Positions 36,816 through 48,179 of a stretch of DNA of 64,000 nt are shown here, piece by piece. The stretch covers positions 127,896,414 to 127,960,413 of the forward strand of contig CM057824.1 of NCBI GenBank assembly GCA_030068075.1. The letters run 5' to 3'. Numbering within the stretch: the stretch's first letter is position 1; every line of letters begins with the position of its first letter. Below the pieces are notes generated by a model, which did no database searches, was not told where the DNA came from, and saw nothing but the letters and a program-made list of their open reading frames with translations. A program made the position numbers and the translations under genes. The DNA is from Paguma larvata. Lineage: Eukaryota > Chordata > Mammalia > Carnivora > Viverridae.

Positions 36816-37499
36816 TGCCACATGTAAGGACAAATACAAATTAAAAGTAAGAGGTTTAATTCTTCCTGTTGAAAATAAGGGAAGAGATTTTTCTTCCCTT
36901 CTTTTTCTTAGAGCATTTCCTTTAGAAACTTATAATTGAAAATGCATATTCTTTTCTCTTTGAACTGCATATAAATTCTTATGAAAACTGGATAGGCCTG
37001 TTGTCAGCTTTTCAACTCAGGAATGCCTTTCTCAAGATCTGAGGAACCATCTCTTTTCCATGTAAACATCCTAGGAAGATAGCACCCTATTTCCAAGTTT
37101 CGGCAGAAGGCTAGGACCCTAACTGGAGCTGATCCAGTTCCCAGTTATAAAACTACCTCCTATGAGAAGTTTTCCTTTGTCAGTTAACTAACACAGATGG
37201 GCACTTCAATTGCCAGGTAAATTTAAGATGAACTATGTGAAATAGAATGTTGCTGTCAAGTCTGATGGCTTAAGGGCTAGTTATTGTCGATCTTGAGAAC
37301 AATGTGTATAATGAGTTGTGTCTGCCTGACTATGTGGCTGATGAGTAGAATTTCTCTCTGCCTCTGCAATCTCCTATCAGGTTCCTGGTAATGTGTATCA
37401 CATTCTAGTTTAATGCGCATTCAATAATAAAATTGTTTTCTTTCTCTACTGTCTTTGTGGGGAGGATTTCTGGATTGGAAGAAGATTATGTTTTTCATT
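36816..37499. other. Unclassified, possibly LTR-derived
   Basis: No gene. Sequence near 37330-37450 ('GAATTTCTCTCTGCCTCTGC', 'CAATAATAAAATTGTTTTCT') has the feel of an LTR R/U5 with a polyadenylation signal, but I cannot name a family or find both ends. Confidence 0.3.
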
Positions 37500-37529
37500 A
37501 TCTTTCCTCACATTCAGTGTGCAGTTGTG

Positions 37530-37800
37530 TCCCTCTCCTTCTCCCTCCTCATATTTGGGCATGTTGACAGAAGCTGTGGCTGCTATCTTAGACTCTGCAG
37601 GTGACCTTGAAGATGGAAACCTCCCTAAGCTGGCTAAAGTGTTGAGGGAAGAGAAGAATTTTGGAGCCTGATGATGATGGAGCCGCTGTACCAGCCCCAA
37701 ACTGTTTAGCTTTAGATTTCTCTCATGTGAGAGAGAAATAAAATTTTCTTGTTTCAGCCACTGTTATTTTGGTTGTTCTGTTATATGAGGCTGAATCAGT
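37530..37800 (+). mobile_element. LTR/MER-like element 3' end, family uncertain
   Basis: 'TGTGAGAGAGAAATAAAATT', 'TTTCAGCCACTGTTATTTTG', then 'TTCTAACTGATACACTG' form the 3' terminus of a widespread mammalian LTR-type repeat. Possibly the same family as 24005-24410. Confidence 0.5.
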
Positions 37801-38593
37801 TATTCTAACTGATACACTGCCAGAAAGAATAACTTCAGATAAAATAAGGCCAAATCAGCTTTCTTATTTAAGCATCCTTTAACATTTAACTGTTTTTTTG
37901 CTTACACCCATGTACTGCAAGTCAACTGACTTAGTTATCAAGACATGCATTTTGCAACCAGTTTATTTTTGGTCTTTTACCGTGAAGCCATTTGCTCAAA
38001 TTTAAATGTCCTCTGGGTGCTTTTCTGGCTTTAAAAAATGACTAAGGTGGACTTTTGATAATACGTACCTTTATCTTTTTCAGATAAAAATACTAAAGTT
38101 TGGTCACATTTTTAGCATCCATTCTCCATTAATGCATATGTTGAAACGGGCCTAAAATGCTCTTAAGGGAAATCTTGACTCTCTTAGAGGCTCACTTCTG
38201 TGGAGTAGTAGCTAGAGCTTCTATTTCCACATGGGGCTGGGAGTGCCTTCAGCTTTTGTTAAAGGATGTTAATTCGGTTCTGGCGTTGCTGTTGATTAAA
38301 ATCCATCATTCTGTCCTATAGCAAGCACGGGAGAATACCTCCAGGCACTTGTCAGGAAATATAACGTTAAACTCACAGCCACTCAGTATGAAGCAACAGC
38401 CCTCTGAGAAGAGTAATATTTATGGAGCTCAGCTTGAGGAATATGCAGTCCTTCCCTTCTTCAGATGATCGGAAATCCATCCTTAACTTAAACACATCCT
38501 CTCAGGGCTGTTTGTCTGATTCCATTGTTTTGGTCCCTTATACAATGAGTTTTATATAATTATGTTTTGCTGTTATGACTTTTGCCTGTGTTT
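37801..38593. other. Unique intergenic DNA
   Basis: No repeat or exon recognised. Confidence 0.5.
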
Positions 38594-38607
38594 AAAGATA
38601 TTATACA

Positions 38608-38825
38608 GGGGCACCTGGGTGGCTCAGTTGGTTGAGCAGCCGACTTCGGCTCAGGTCATGATCTCACGGTCTGTGAGCTCGAGCCCTGTGTCAGGCTCTG
38701 TGCTGACGGCTCAGAGCCTGGATCCTGCTTCAGATTCTGTGTCTCCCTCTTTCTCTACCCTTCCCCTGCTCATGCTCTGTCTCTATGTCTCTCAAATATA
38801 AAATAAAAAATAAAAAAGTTAAAAA
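38608..38825 (+). mobile_element. SINEC with perfect 14-bp target-site duplication
   Basis: Well-preserved feliform SINEC: head GGGGCACCTGGGTGGCTCAG, 'CTCAGGTCATGATCTCACGG', 'CAGAGCCTGGATCCTGCTTC' and an A/T-rich AAATAAAAAATAAAA tail. Identical aaagatattataca at 38594-38607 and 38826-38839. The best copy in the window for identifying the lineage. Confidence 0.97.
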
Positions 38826-38839
38826 AAAGATATTATACA

Positions 38840-39306
38840 TAATAGCTATGTGAATTTATTTGAGCTACGATAAGGCTATTGTTGACTCAGTTATTCATTT
38901 CATGGCATGGTGTTTTCTTTATGAAGTCACATGCAATAACTTTCTCTGTGGTTTCATTACAAAACTGCACTTATTGAGTAAGTGACTGGTTACTTTTTAT
39001 TGAGCAATTGGTTTGTTTTGTGAATAATGGATTATTTTGTGCATTTTTATGTGGTATATAGTATACTAAGTCTGATGACATCTTTTTCTGAAACAAGGGC
39101 ATCAAAATAAACCCTCCGCTTAATGTAGCTTGTGTTTCACATTTTCACAAATTGTCCTCCTTTTTCATGACCACTATTCCTGTGACTTGTTCCTCCTTGG
39201 CTCGTCTTTTTGGTTTTGTCTCTGTGGATTAAGGATAAAGAAGGCTAGTTGGATTCATTGTGTTTTTCTTAGCAGGATAAACAAAAACACTTTTTTTTTT
39301 TTAGAG
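38840..39306. other. AT-rich intergenic DNA
   Basis: No repeat or exon recognised. Confidence 0.45.
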
Positions 39307-39321
39307 TGGAGTTTCATTGAG

Positions 39322-39539
39322 TTTTTTTTTTTTTTTTTTAATGTTTATTTAATTTTGATAGAGAAAGAGAGACAGAGCGCAAGCAGGGGAGGGCAGAGAG
39401 GGAGACACAGAATCTGAAGCAGGCTCCAGGCTCTGAGCTGTGAGCACAGAGCCCAATGCAGGGCTCAAATCCACAAACCATGAGATTGTGACCTGAGCCT
39501 AAGTCAGACCAATTAATAGACTGAACCACCCAGGCACCC
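39322..39539 (-). mobile_element. SINEC with perfect 15-bp target-site duplication, minus
   Basis: Long poly(T) end (about T18) then 'AATGTTTATTTAATTTTGAT', and head GGGTGCCTGGGTGGTTCAGT on minus. Identical tggagtttcattgag at 39307-39321 and 39540-39554. The long tail and perfect duplication indicate a relatively recent insertion. Confidence 0.97.
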
Positions 39540-39715
39540 TGGAGTTTCATTGAGCTTTTAAGAAAAAGAGCTCAAAGTTGACAGTCTTTTAGAATGATAA
39601 TTTTAAGAAAAATTGGAATTTCAACTTTATTTTTCAGGCTAATAATTTAGTTACTTATTTTTTAAACATGTTTAGAATTTTCATTTTACTTAATTTTTTG
39701 AAAATTGATAACATA

Positions 39716-39911
39716 AGAGCGCATGGGTGGCTCAGTTGGTTAAGCATCCAACTCTTGATTTCAGCTCAGGTCATGAGCTCACAGTTTGTGAGATGGAACC
39801 CCACGTAGGGCCCTGCGCTGACAATGTGGAACCTACTTAGGATACTCTTTCTCCCTTTCTCTCTGCCCCTCCCTGCTCATGCTATCTCTCTCAAAATAAA
39901 TAAACTTTAAA
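39716..39911 (+). mobile_element. SINEC, first of a head-to-tail pair
   Basis: Head GAGCGCATGGGTGGCTCAGT, 'CTCAGGTCATGAGCTCACAG', tail AAAATAAATAAACTTTAAAA. The flanking target motif aaaattgataacata (39701-39715) recurs between this and the next SINE. Confidence 0.93.
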
Positions 39912-39927
39912 AAAATTGATAATAAAT

Positions 39928-40116
39928 GGAGTGCCTGAGTGGCATCCAACTCTTGATTTGGCTCAGGTCATGATCCTAGGGTCATGGAATTGAGCCCCAT
40001 GTCAGGCTCCACACTGAGTGTGGAGTCTGCTTAAGATTCTTTCTCTCTTGCCACCTTTGCTCCTCTCCACTGCTCGAGCACTGCTCTTGCTCTCTATAAA
40101 ACAAAATTAAAAATAA
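39928..40116 (+). mobile_element. SINEC, second of a head-to-tail pair
   Basis: Head GGAGTGCCTGAGTGGCATCC (a deletion removes the usual 'tcagttggttaag'), body 'GCTCAGGTCATGATCCTAGG' and tail AAAACAAAATTAAAAATAAA. The target motif occurs left (aaaattgataataaat, 39912-39927) and right (aaaattggtaatacat, 40117-40132). Confidence 0.92.
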
Positions 40117-40124
40117 AAATTGGT

Positions 40125-40690
40125 AATACATCCATGCAGCTCTAAGTGCAAAAGGAACAAAAAAGTATAGAATGAAAACTCTCCTAGCCCCCAGTTCCTT
40201 TCCCTTGGAAGTTGCCAATGTTGTGTTTCTTTCGTGCTATATTTTTGGGTATATTTTTTGTATAAGCAAACAAGTATATATAAACTCTTTCTTCTGATTT
40301 TTTATGGTAACATACCCATCACACTGTCCTGCCTTCCCCTTCTGTCAGAAATGGTATACATTAGAGTTTTCTCCATATCAGTACTAGAGTTCTTCCCTAT
40401 TCTTTGTTCCGGTTGCCAAGTATTTTATGGTTATACTTTATTTAACCACTTCTCTCTTCATGGTCCTTTTGGTTGTTTCTAACCTTTTAAAAATTTATTA
40501 GTATGAACAGTATAACCTTGTACAGAACCAGTTTGCCTATTTGAGTGTATCTGTAAAATAGAGTCCTTAGAAGTATAACTTTCAGCTCACTTTGACATGT
40601 ATTTTAGGTTTTGGTGGGTATTGCCAACTTGCTGTCCATAGAAGTAGCAGTAATTTACGTTCCCCTAGCTATTTTTGTATTACTTCTTAA
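40125..40690 (-). mobile_element. L1M LINE 3' part, minus
   Basis: 'CCAGTTCCTTTCCCTTGGAA' with 'GTTGCCAATGTTGTGTTTCT', 'TTATTTAACCACTTCTCTCT', 'GTATAACCTTGTACAGAACC' and 'TATTGCCAACTTGCTGTCCA' are L1M 3' landmarks in reverse order. The SINEC pair sits at its left end. Confidence 0.75.
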
Positions 40691-41374
40691 ATGAGGCCCT
40701 CAAAGCATCAAATTACTTTATATCATTTAAGCGCTATACAGAATTAACCATACATGGCCTTTGCCCTTAGGAACTAACATTCAATAGACATGAATTTTTT
40801 CCAAGCACACACATATTTTTTAATTGATTGTTCAGCTTTTTGTAATTTACTTGCCCACATTCCTTTGTCTCGCTTTAGGAAAGTTGGGAAGAATTAGTGT
40901 GTGAAACAGGCAGAAACAGCCAGAAAGGTGGTTAAATGGTAGTCCTCCCTTGCCCTAGGGCCAATCATGTTGTCTTGAATGTCTCTTGTTTCTGGATTTA
41001 AAGAGGCCTGTGGTTGCAGGACTTGAGGGTGGGGACAGACGAGCTGGAAGTCTGGTATCTAAAAGCAGAAGCTTAAACATAGCCTCTCTCAGGAAACTGT
41101 CCAAAATACAAATTACTCTTAAAAAAAAAAAAAAAGCCCCAAACCATTCTCATGAAGGATTCTGATGTGAAAGAATAAAAAACAATTTGCAAACAATGTC
41201 CTGTGCACTGGCTGGCTACAGCCATGAAGAAATATTTAGTTTCCCAGGGGTGGTCCTGGCAAAATAGCTCTGTCTTCAAATGGTTCTAGACCTGTTTCTG
41301 CCCATCTCATTCTACCTGTGAAATAAAAGGACAAATATGTTTTTCTCTTTAGTAAAATAGAATCTCAGAGAGCT
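40691..41374. other. Unique intergenic DNA
   Basis: No repeat or exon recognised apart from A15 at about 41119. Confidence 0.5.
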
Positions 41375-41870
41375 TGTTACAGCAAATACTCGGCACCCAG
41401 GAAGAGACAAGCCACACACACTCGGGGAATCAGGAAAAAACTGTTTATTGTGTATCAGCCAGTGGAGTCACCTCCAAAGACTGAGCCCTGAACCTTGACA
41501 TCGGCCTCGTTTTATGGCTGGCATGGTAGGGGGTTGAGAGACAAAAGAAAAGGGAGGAGGCACTTATCAGTGGTGCTACATGGGTGGTTGGTGGAGGCAG
41601 GAGGCAAGCAAGATTACAGAAGCCAAAAGTATGCAAGGGAAGTATCCAGTCTCTGAGATCTGGCTGACCCCTTTTAATCTTGTTTTTACTAGCTTTCCTT
41701 CTCAAGCTTACCTACTTTGCACTGGGATCCCAGAGTGGAGATGTGGCCGAAGGAGCAAGAATTTGAGAAGGTTGTGCCACCTGCCTCCCTCACACCTCTG
41801 TTTTCAGTCTTATGAGAAGACAGAACTCTGTCTCAAATTCAGGGCTCTCCCTCCAAAAGTAGGTCTCACA
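41375..41870 (-). mobile_element. Solo LTR of an endogenous retrovirus, class-I-like
   Basis: On the minus strand the element starts TGTGAGACCTACTTTTGGAG at 41870 and ends TTTGCTGTAACA at 41375, giving TG...CA ends over 496 bp. A TATA-like CATAAAAC lies at about 41508-41516, and an AATAAA signal is the reverse complement of 41444-41449, followed by a GT-rich 'GAGTGTGTGTGGCTTGTCTC' that resembles R/U5 of class I (gamma-like) LTRs. No gag, pol or env sequence is adjacent on either side, so it is a solo LTR. No clear 4-6 bp duplication (gagct left, ttatt right). Naming the family needs a library search. Confidence 0.6.
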
Positions 41871-41959
41871 TTATTCTGACTTGTTTTCAGATTAATCCTT
41901 TTCACAGAATCTGCACACCAACACACAGAATTACATGCTCATCTGGTAATATACTCTGT

Positions 41960-42355
41960 TCTTTTCCACATCATGTCATTATGCTTTTCCTGTGCCTGGA
42001 AGATTCTCTTCCCATTTACTACACATCAAAACTCTGGCTGCACTGTGCATTCATTAAGTTTTCCCTAACTCTGCTCTGACAAGCTCTATGTCATTTCTCC
42101 CTTGGCCAAATGCACGCTGCGTTTCTCATACTTCTCATCTGGCATTCTGGGCAGAGCTGTTCATGTTTATGAATTTGCCTCTTGTCTTCCCTTGCATTGG
42201 ATTATAAGCCTTTTAATAGCACAATCCATTATCCTTATATCCATTGCAGTGCCTGACTCCCTAGAGGAGCTTAAACACACACACGTACACACGCACATGA
42301 ATGTATTTAGCATATGCATAAAGCAATTGTGATTGAAGTGAATGAATGAATGAAA
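41960..42355 (+). mobile_element. L2 LINE 3' end, plus
   Basis: 'TTTTCCTGTGCCTGGAAGAT', 'TTATAAGCCTTTTAATAGCA', 'CATTGCAGTGCCTGACTCCC' and the terminal GAATGAATGAATGAAA follow the L2 3' end. An internal (CA)n lies at 42275-42297. Confidence 0.75.
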
Positions 42356-42448
42356 ACATGTAATTTCCTTCTTCTAAATTAAATGGTGGAAAACATTTCT
42401 TATAATCGATGCAACCAGAAGATAATGTTTCCTCCATGTCTAATGAAT

Positions 42449-42605
42449 CAGTGGTTCTCAATGCCATTAGGATCATTGTTAAAGCTTGGGTTGCTGGGTC
42501 CCACCCCCAGATTTTGATTCAGTATGTCTGAGATTGTGTATTTCCAACAAATTCCCAGGTGATGCTGATGCAGCAGGTTCAGGCACTAGATTTTGAGACC
42601 CACTG
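42449..42605 (+). mobile_element. hAT-Charlie MITE (MER20/MER5-like), near complete
   Basis: Starts CAGTGGTTCTCAATGCC and ends GATTTTGAGACCCACTG, with good terminal inverted repeats. The body has 'GCTGGGTCCCACCCCCAGAT' and 'TTCCCAGGTGATGCTGATGC'. Confidence 0.85.
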
Positions 42606-43590
42606 TAATGTGCTATTAATTGTGTAAGTATAGTAACATAATTATTCCTCAGTCACTTTTGTCCAATTAGCCCTGGTCTGTTTACTCAAGAGGATGTTTG
42701 ATAGATTCCAGAGACAGTTTGGACTGTGCCAGTGTGTCAGTAGATTGTGACCGATGAGACCAACCTTCGTGGCTGGCATTGTTTAGAACTTGTTGCTCCC
42801 TTGAACCTGCGAGGGAATCTAAAGAAATCCTTTTTTCATGTTCCTTATCTCCCAGAGGAAGGACAGTAGACTTGAAGGTCAATCACTATTTAAACTCAAT
42901 ACTCTGTTGTGACCTTGGGATGGTATACAAAGAGCTAAGGCATTGTACTGACTTGGAACCTGTGTAGTCCTAATGCCCAAATTTTTAAAAGAATAAGTTA
43001 ACAAGAATATAATCTGTGGGACCCAACATAAAATGAAAACGAGGGGCTTTTGATAAAGAATGATGATGGATTTCAAGGTGGCAACAGCAGAGGATGAAGC
43101 AAGTGTGAGGTCCTTCTCGGTATAGAGCCTATGTGATCGCTCAGGTCGCATTTTCATGAAGTCGGCCTGACCTTGCCCCGTGCAAGGGTTTCCAGCCATT
43201 TCTGAAAGAGAAAGCAAATGCCAGGGAAGAAAGAAGACAGGGCGAGGCAGAGGAGTTGTATGATGCATGTGGGAATGGTGGTGCAGGAGGCTGGAGTTAG
43301 AGCTGACTTTCTAGGCCCTTCTTTCTCTCCACTTTGTTACTGTGGTGCTTTTTCAGAATACAGAGCAATGAAGTGATGGCATGTCCCTCAGCATATATGG
43401 GCCATGATGGGTTAAGAAAGAGTGCCAAGGACACTACCAACCTGCCACCCCCTAGAGAGGGCAGTGAGGATGCTGCAAAGTGCCAGGTTGGCTGGGAGCA
43501 GTAGGTCACCCCAGGAGCCTACCAGAACTTAGAGTTGATGTGGTTCTCCCCTTCTAGTGTATCTTTCTCTTCAGGTGCTTTCTTTAAACA
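42606..43590. other. Unique intergenic DNA
   Basis: No repeat or exon recognised. Open frames at 42879-43268 and 43297-43509 (minus) lack domains. Confidence 0.5.
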
Positions 43591-43593
43591 AAA

Positions 43594-43801
43594 ATTTTTT
43601 AAATGTTTATTTATTTACTTTGAGAGAGAGAGAGAGAGCATGAGTAGGGAGGGGCAGAAAGAGAGGGAGAGAGAGAATCCCAAGCAGGCTCCACACTGTC
43701 AGTGCAGAACCTGATGTGGGGCTCCATCCCACAACCCTGGGATCATGACCTGAGCCAAAAATCAAGAGTCAGATGCTCAATCAGCTGAGGCACCCAGCCC
43801 C
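43594..43801 (-). mobile_element. SINEC, minus
   Basis: The plus strand shows 'AAATGTTTATTTATTTACTT', (GA)n, 'CCACACTGTCAGTGCAGAAC', 'GGGATCATGACCTGAGCC' and 'AGCTGAGGCACCCAGCCCC'. The last SINEC before a 14-kb gap. Confidence 0.92.
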
Positions 43802-43904
43802 TTAATTTTTTTTGTAAATGATGTGTATTATTTTTCTGTGGAAATTTTTTTCCTTGGAAAAAAACTCTTAATTAACAAAAAAAATAAAGGAATCCATAGG
43901 TTTT

Positions 43905-44010
43905 CCATTAAGCACCTACTAGATGGCAAGCTCCTTGGGAGCCAGGCTCTGCCCATGCATCTTGGTGTCCTTGTTCCTAGCACAGCCCTAGGCCCACAAA
44001 GAGAGGCACG
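43905..44010 (+). mobile_element. L2-like 3' end fragment
   Basis: 'GATGGCAAGCTCCTTGGGAG' followed by 'CTTGTTCCTAGCACAGCCCT' matches the L2 3' end 'aagctcct..agggcagg...cctagcacagtgcc'. Confidence 0.55.
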
Positions 44011-44049
44011 ATTATGTCAAAAAATTGAACAGAATTGTTTCTGACATTT

Positions 44050-47000
44050 TCCCTGAAACTTCAAATATTCTCCATAGTGTCTAGCACAGTGTCATTGTTT
44101 AAATATTTTAAAAGAAAATAGCTAGTTTGAGGCACACATTTGGGTTATGAGCTAAAGTTTTGCCAACTTTATTATGGAATTTTTCTTGTTATAATAAAAT
44201 CCTTTGCTAGAATATGTGTGCCAAAAATTTAAGACCTTTGGGAAGATTTAATTTGACACAGAGTAGCTGTGTCATCTGTGTAGCCAATTTATGAGTCTGG
44301 GCCTTCTTTTTCACATTCATTAATTTGTCATTTAACTGAGCAATCAATTAATTAACACTCACTTATCGAGTCAGGCTTTGCTAAGCACAGGGGATCTTAA
44401 CACACACAAATAGACATAAATACTCATTCTTACCTTATCAGTTGATGATCATGGACACGTAAAGAGATAACAGTGTAGTTATGACGTGTACCAGAATGGT
44501 AGTGGTAGTGAAAGGGCTCTGTGAACCTAGGGGATGAGTCCCTGGCCTCTGCCCGAGGAATCGAGACGGATTTCACAAAAGAGGTGCACCTGACGAGTGT
44601 CTCCAGAAGTGGTGGGTGGGCTCCCTGGAAATGGCCTCAGACTTCTTCTAAGTATGTCAGCCAAAATGGAAGAATCCCTAACGTTCCTTGCAGAGGACTG
44701 AAGAGAACCTAAAAACGTTTGGGAGCAATCACGTATTTCCACTGACCCTATTTGTTTCTCTTAGGCACTCAGCTATTTCCAATTCCCACACATAACTCTT
44801 TTGACCACATGCTTCTGTTTGTTGTGGTGAGCAGACTGTCCTTTAATATTTTTATTAAGGAGCATAATTTCTTTCCTCACCACCCTCGTACACTGGCTTC
44901 TTCTTTGCTCCTTTTCTTTTTTCAAAGATCCTTGAAAAAGCCTTGTTTTACAGAACCCTCCTGAGGAAGAGCTAATTAGTTTTCTCATCAAAATTAAAGG
45001 TGAATCATCTTTGAAACTCATAGACCTTTTAAACACTTCTTAATTCTTTAATTTCCAGTAGTTGATGAAATTTTTTTGCTGATGGTCATTTGTGATGCAA
45101 ACAGATTCCTTAACTCTCTCCTCAGAGGGTGAAAGAGAATCTGTTTCTAAAGAAACCATATAATACTTAAGACTTTTATGATTATATTAATTTGGGGGAA
45201 ACATTTTAATGTGACCCTTTTTAAAGAAAAAGGGTATATAAAGTTTCATCCTTCCCATTCTTCGTAGTCTGAGAACTTGTTAAAAAGGGAGGTTCCCGAA
45301 GTCGGTTTTGACCTTGAACAGCAATTCTGTGTTCTGAAAATTGCTACAATGGAAGCTTGGAAGTTTTGTGGGAGTGAGGACAGCGGCTTCTTAGAACCTC
45401 AAATTCTCTATCTACTAAACCAAAACATTCCCGTCCCATGTTGCATGATGATATCGCTTCAGTTTTATTCCCTCAGTGTTGTTTTGAATAATGGGAGTGG
45501 GGGGCACGAATAGGTGGGGAACATACCAGATATGGGTTCTTTTTGTTTGTTTTTATAGTGTGATACACATGAGTGTTTAATAAGGATATTTTGGTGATTG
45601 CTTGTGTCATTATTGAAGGAAGCAGGGACTATTGAAGGAAGCATGGAACTACTGAGTTTTGTGCTTCCCTATTTGGTGCAAAGATGCCTTGCTCTTCGTC
45701 TCCCAAATTCTGCTCCAACTTTAGGGTTGGGAGTGGGTTGAAAAAACTCAGAAATCGGAGGCCAACACACTCAGCCTACCAGGGGACTACTATTCACCCT
45801 CCTGCCCCCCATCATCAATTGGGGCAAAGAATGTTTTTTGTCTATTTTATGGCCTTGCTCTGTCTCCTCCTTTCCCCATCACCTCCCCCTGAAAAATTTG
45901 GACTCTATGAGCAAAGGATGTCCCTACCAATACTCAGCAGTTTCAGGAAAGCTGAAAAGGTTGAAATATTTGGGGTTTGATTCTCTTTCCCTGCATATTT
46001 ATCCATGGATTTAATAAAAGCAAAATCCTAAGAGTTACTGAAACAGGGTTTACTTGGTAACTATCACAACTGCTAGGGCACCAGTGTTCTCTCAGCTGAC
46101 CTTGCCTCATGTGGAAACTTTCATTTAAATGTTGCTTCCACTGCTAAACCGAAGACAAAATAAAGATGAAGTATGATGACAAATTCCTAAGAAATGTTTC
46201 TCAATTCGCTCATTCGGAGTAAGGTAGAGTCCGTCCTTCACTTAAAAAACAAAAACTATCCTCCTCAGCAGAATTTGCTTTGTTTTTCTCCCTGTAATTT
46301 ACTGCCTGGTTAGGGTTTAATAACACAATATACTCTAGTTCATTGCCCCCCATAAAACTTGAAGGCGGAGAAGCTGCTACAGTCGGATACGTTCCCACTC
46401 TGGGTAAAGAAATGAAATCCCGAAGTTTAATCTTGGTGGCAGTGGAACTGTGAAATGATAAGACAAATCAAGTTTGCCAGACGTTTTTGCTGAGATCAGG
46501 TTGCTAGATACTCAAGCACTGCAAACCTCCTGGGGGCCTGTCTCATTCAGCGCCCTCCAGGGCTCTCACTTGGTTTAATTTCTGAACATTTGTGTTGATT
46601 GTTAGTATCAAGTGATGTAATATTGCAAGAGTTATGATTGAACCGAACTCAAAACCGAATAGTTTTCCAAACAGGGTACCGGAGGTGGGGGGATTCAGTG
46701 ATTTCAACATGGTTCTACTTTCTGTTTTTTAAGAGAAGCATATTTCACTTTGTTGGGATTAAAGGGAACACAGGATGTGATGAGGTGTAGATCACTGAAT
46801 TGTAGGAGATGCCTGTGTATGTGTCTGTTACAAAATGGGAGTTTTTATGACCTAGGGATAGGTTTGTGAATAGGTATGTGAAGGCTGGCTGAAGAAGTAG
46901 CACCTTTTATTAGCTGTCTCCTAGTTTTTAAGCCAGAAGATCATCTACGGTCTGGTCCATTTAATTAATATCACATGACTAATTGGATGTAAAATATCTC

Positions 47001-48170
47001 CTTTCATACTCCTTAGCATGCAGGCTGTTTGCAAAGCAGATCTGCTGATGCTTAAAAACCCAAACAAATGGGAAGAATCACCAAAGGATGTAAGAACAGT
47101 ACACTTTGTACAAATACATTAGAAATTACTAAATGTTGGAGCTGGCGGCTGAGCCCAGACCCTGTTAGCCAGCATGCCTAGTCTCAAGTCTCAGCTTTAC
47201 CATTTACATTTGTTAAGAGGACTAATTCATTTAATATACATAAATCATTAGAGCAACTTGTCGCACATGCTGTTTGTTGTTTTGTTATCATTATTTGCTA
47301 TTATCATTTACCCCGAGTTCTTGATTTCTGGTTTAATGTTCTTCTTTATATGACTGCTGCCCAGAAAAGATCTGTGAGTTCAAATGAGCTACATCATGCT
47401 GGTAAACACAGAAACTGGATATATATGTGTATGTGTGTCTCAAATATAGCAGTCTATACTTCAAACCATGCTACAGCAGGGTACTTGGAAGAAAGGTTTC
47501 TGTCTCCTTCCATTGAGAAAGACCATCTAGAATATTGTAGGTACCTCCTAAGGGATGTGTCCTTAGCCATCATTTGTACTGCCCTCTCCCTGAGGGGCCT
47601 TCATACAAATGTTGTGTGTCTTTTAGTGGAAGTTTTAAGGTCACCAGTGATGTTGCTAGCAGTTGACAAACCTTCTCAAAGAAACATCTTGGCCCTAAAG
47701 CTTGTTCCAGGCTTTGTTTGCACAAGTCATCTGAGGGGGACTTTGGAATTTGCAACTCATCAGTAGTAATAATAGTTGCAGATAACCAGCTCGAGACCAG
47801 GAACATGACTCCAAAAACGGTACACTTTTAACAAGCGGTACTAGGTTTTCATCACTGACCATAGTCAGCATTGGATTTACTGTTTTAGTTTTTAAGACTC
47901 TTGCTCTTTTCTGGAAACAAAAAAAATGCCTTTATCTTAAGGGCAAAATGCAAATGTGTGACATGTGCTTTTCCCCAGGCAAGTGACTCACTGCAGATGT
48001 AATGACAAGCTATCCTTCAGTTTGATAGTAGATCAGTGAACTGGATGTGGAAGTGTAGGAAATCTGTAATGTTAGGAAATTAGATAAGCAAGCTTATCTC
48101 TAAAATAAGCCTCAATTTGTTAAAAGTACTACTGCAGCCAAAGTTGATGGGTATCAAAATTTAGAAAGAG
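44050..48170. other. Repeat-poor intergenic block
   Basis: About 4.1 kb in which I recognise no SINE, L1, LTR or DNA transposon with confidence (only a faint MIR/L2-like patch near 44340-44430). Largest frame 47350-47766 (plus, 138 codons) has no domain, CpG or splice context. No gene is supported. Confidence 0.5.
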
Positions 48171-48179
48171 TATATTCAT

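Noticed and set aside
38608..38700. tRNA-like sequence with A/B-box-like motifs
   Set aside because: It is the tRNA-derived head of a SINEC, not a tRNA gene; the cloverleaf is degenerate and it continues into SINE body. The same applies to all other SINEC heads.
39716..40116. Direct repeats spaced about 210 bp, superficially array-like
   Set aside because: Two tandem SINEs; this is not a CRISPR array and the DNA is eukaryotic.
41375..41870. Possible intact provirus around the LTR
   Set aside because: No second LTR, primer-binding site, or gag/pol/env-like sequence on either side; only a solo LTR is supported.
47350..47766. 138-codon plus-strand frame
   Set aside because: No domain, no CpG enrichment, no splice or promoter context, and an overlapping opposite-strand frame of similar quality.
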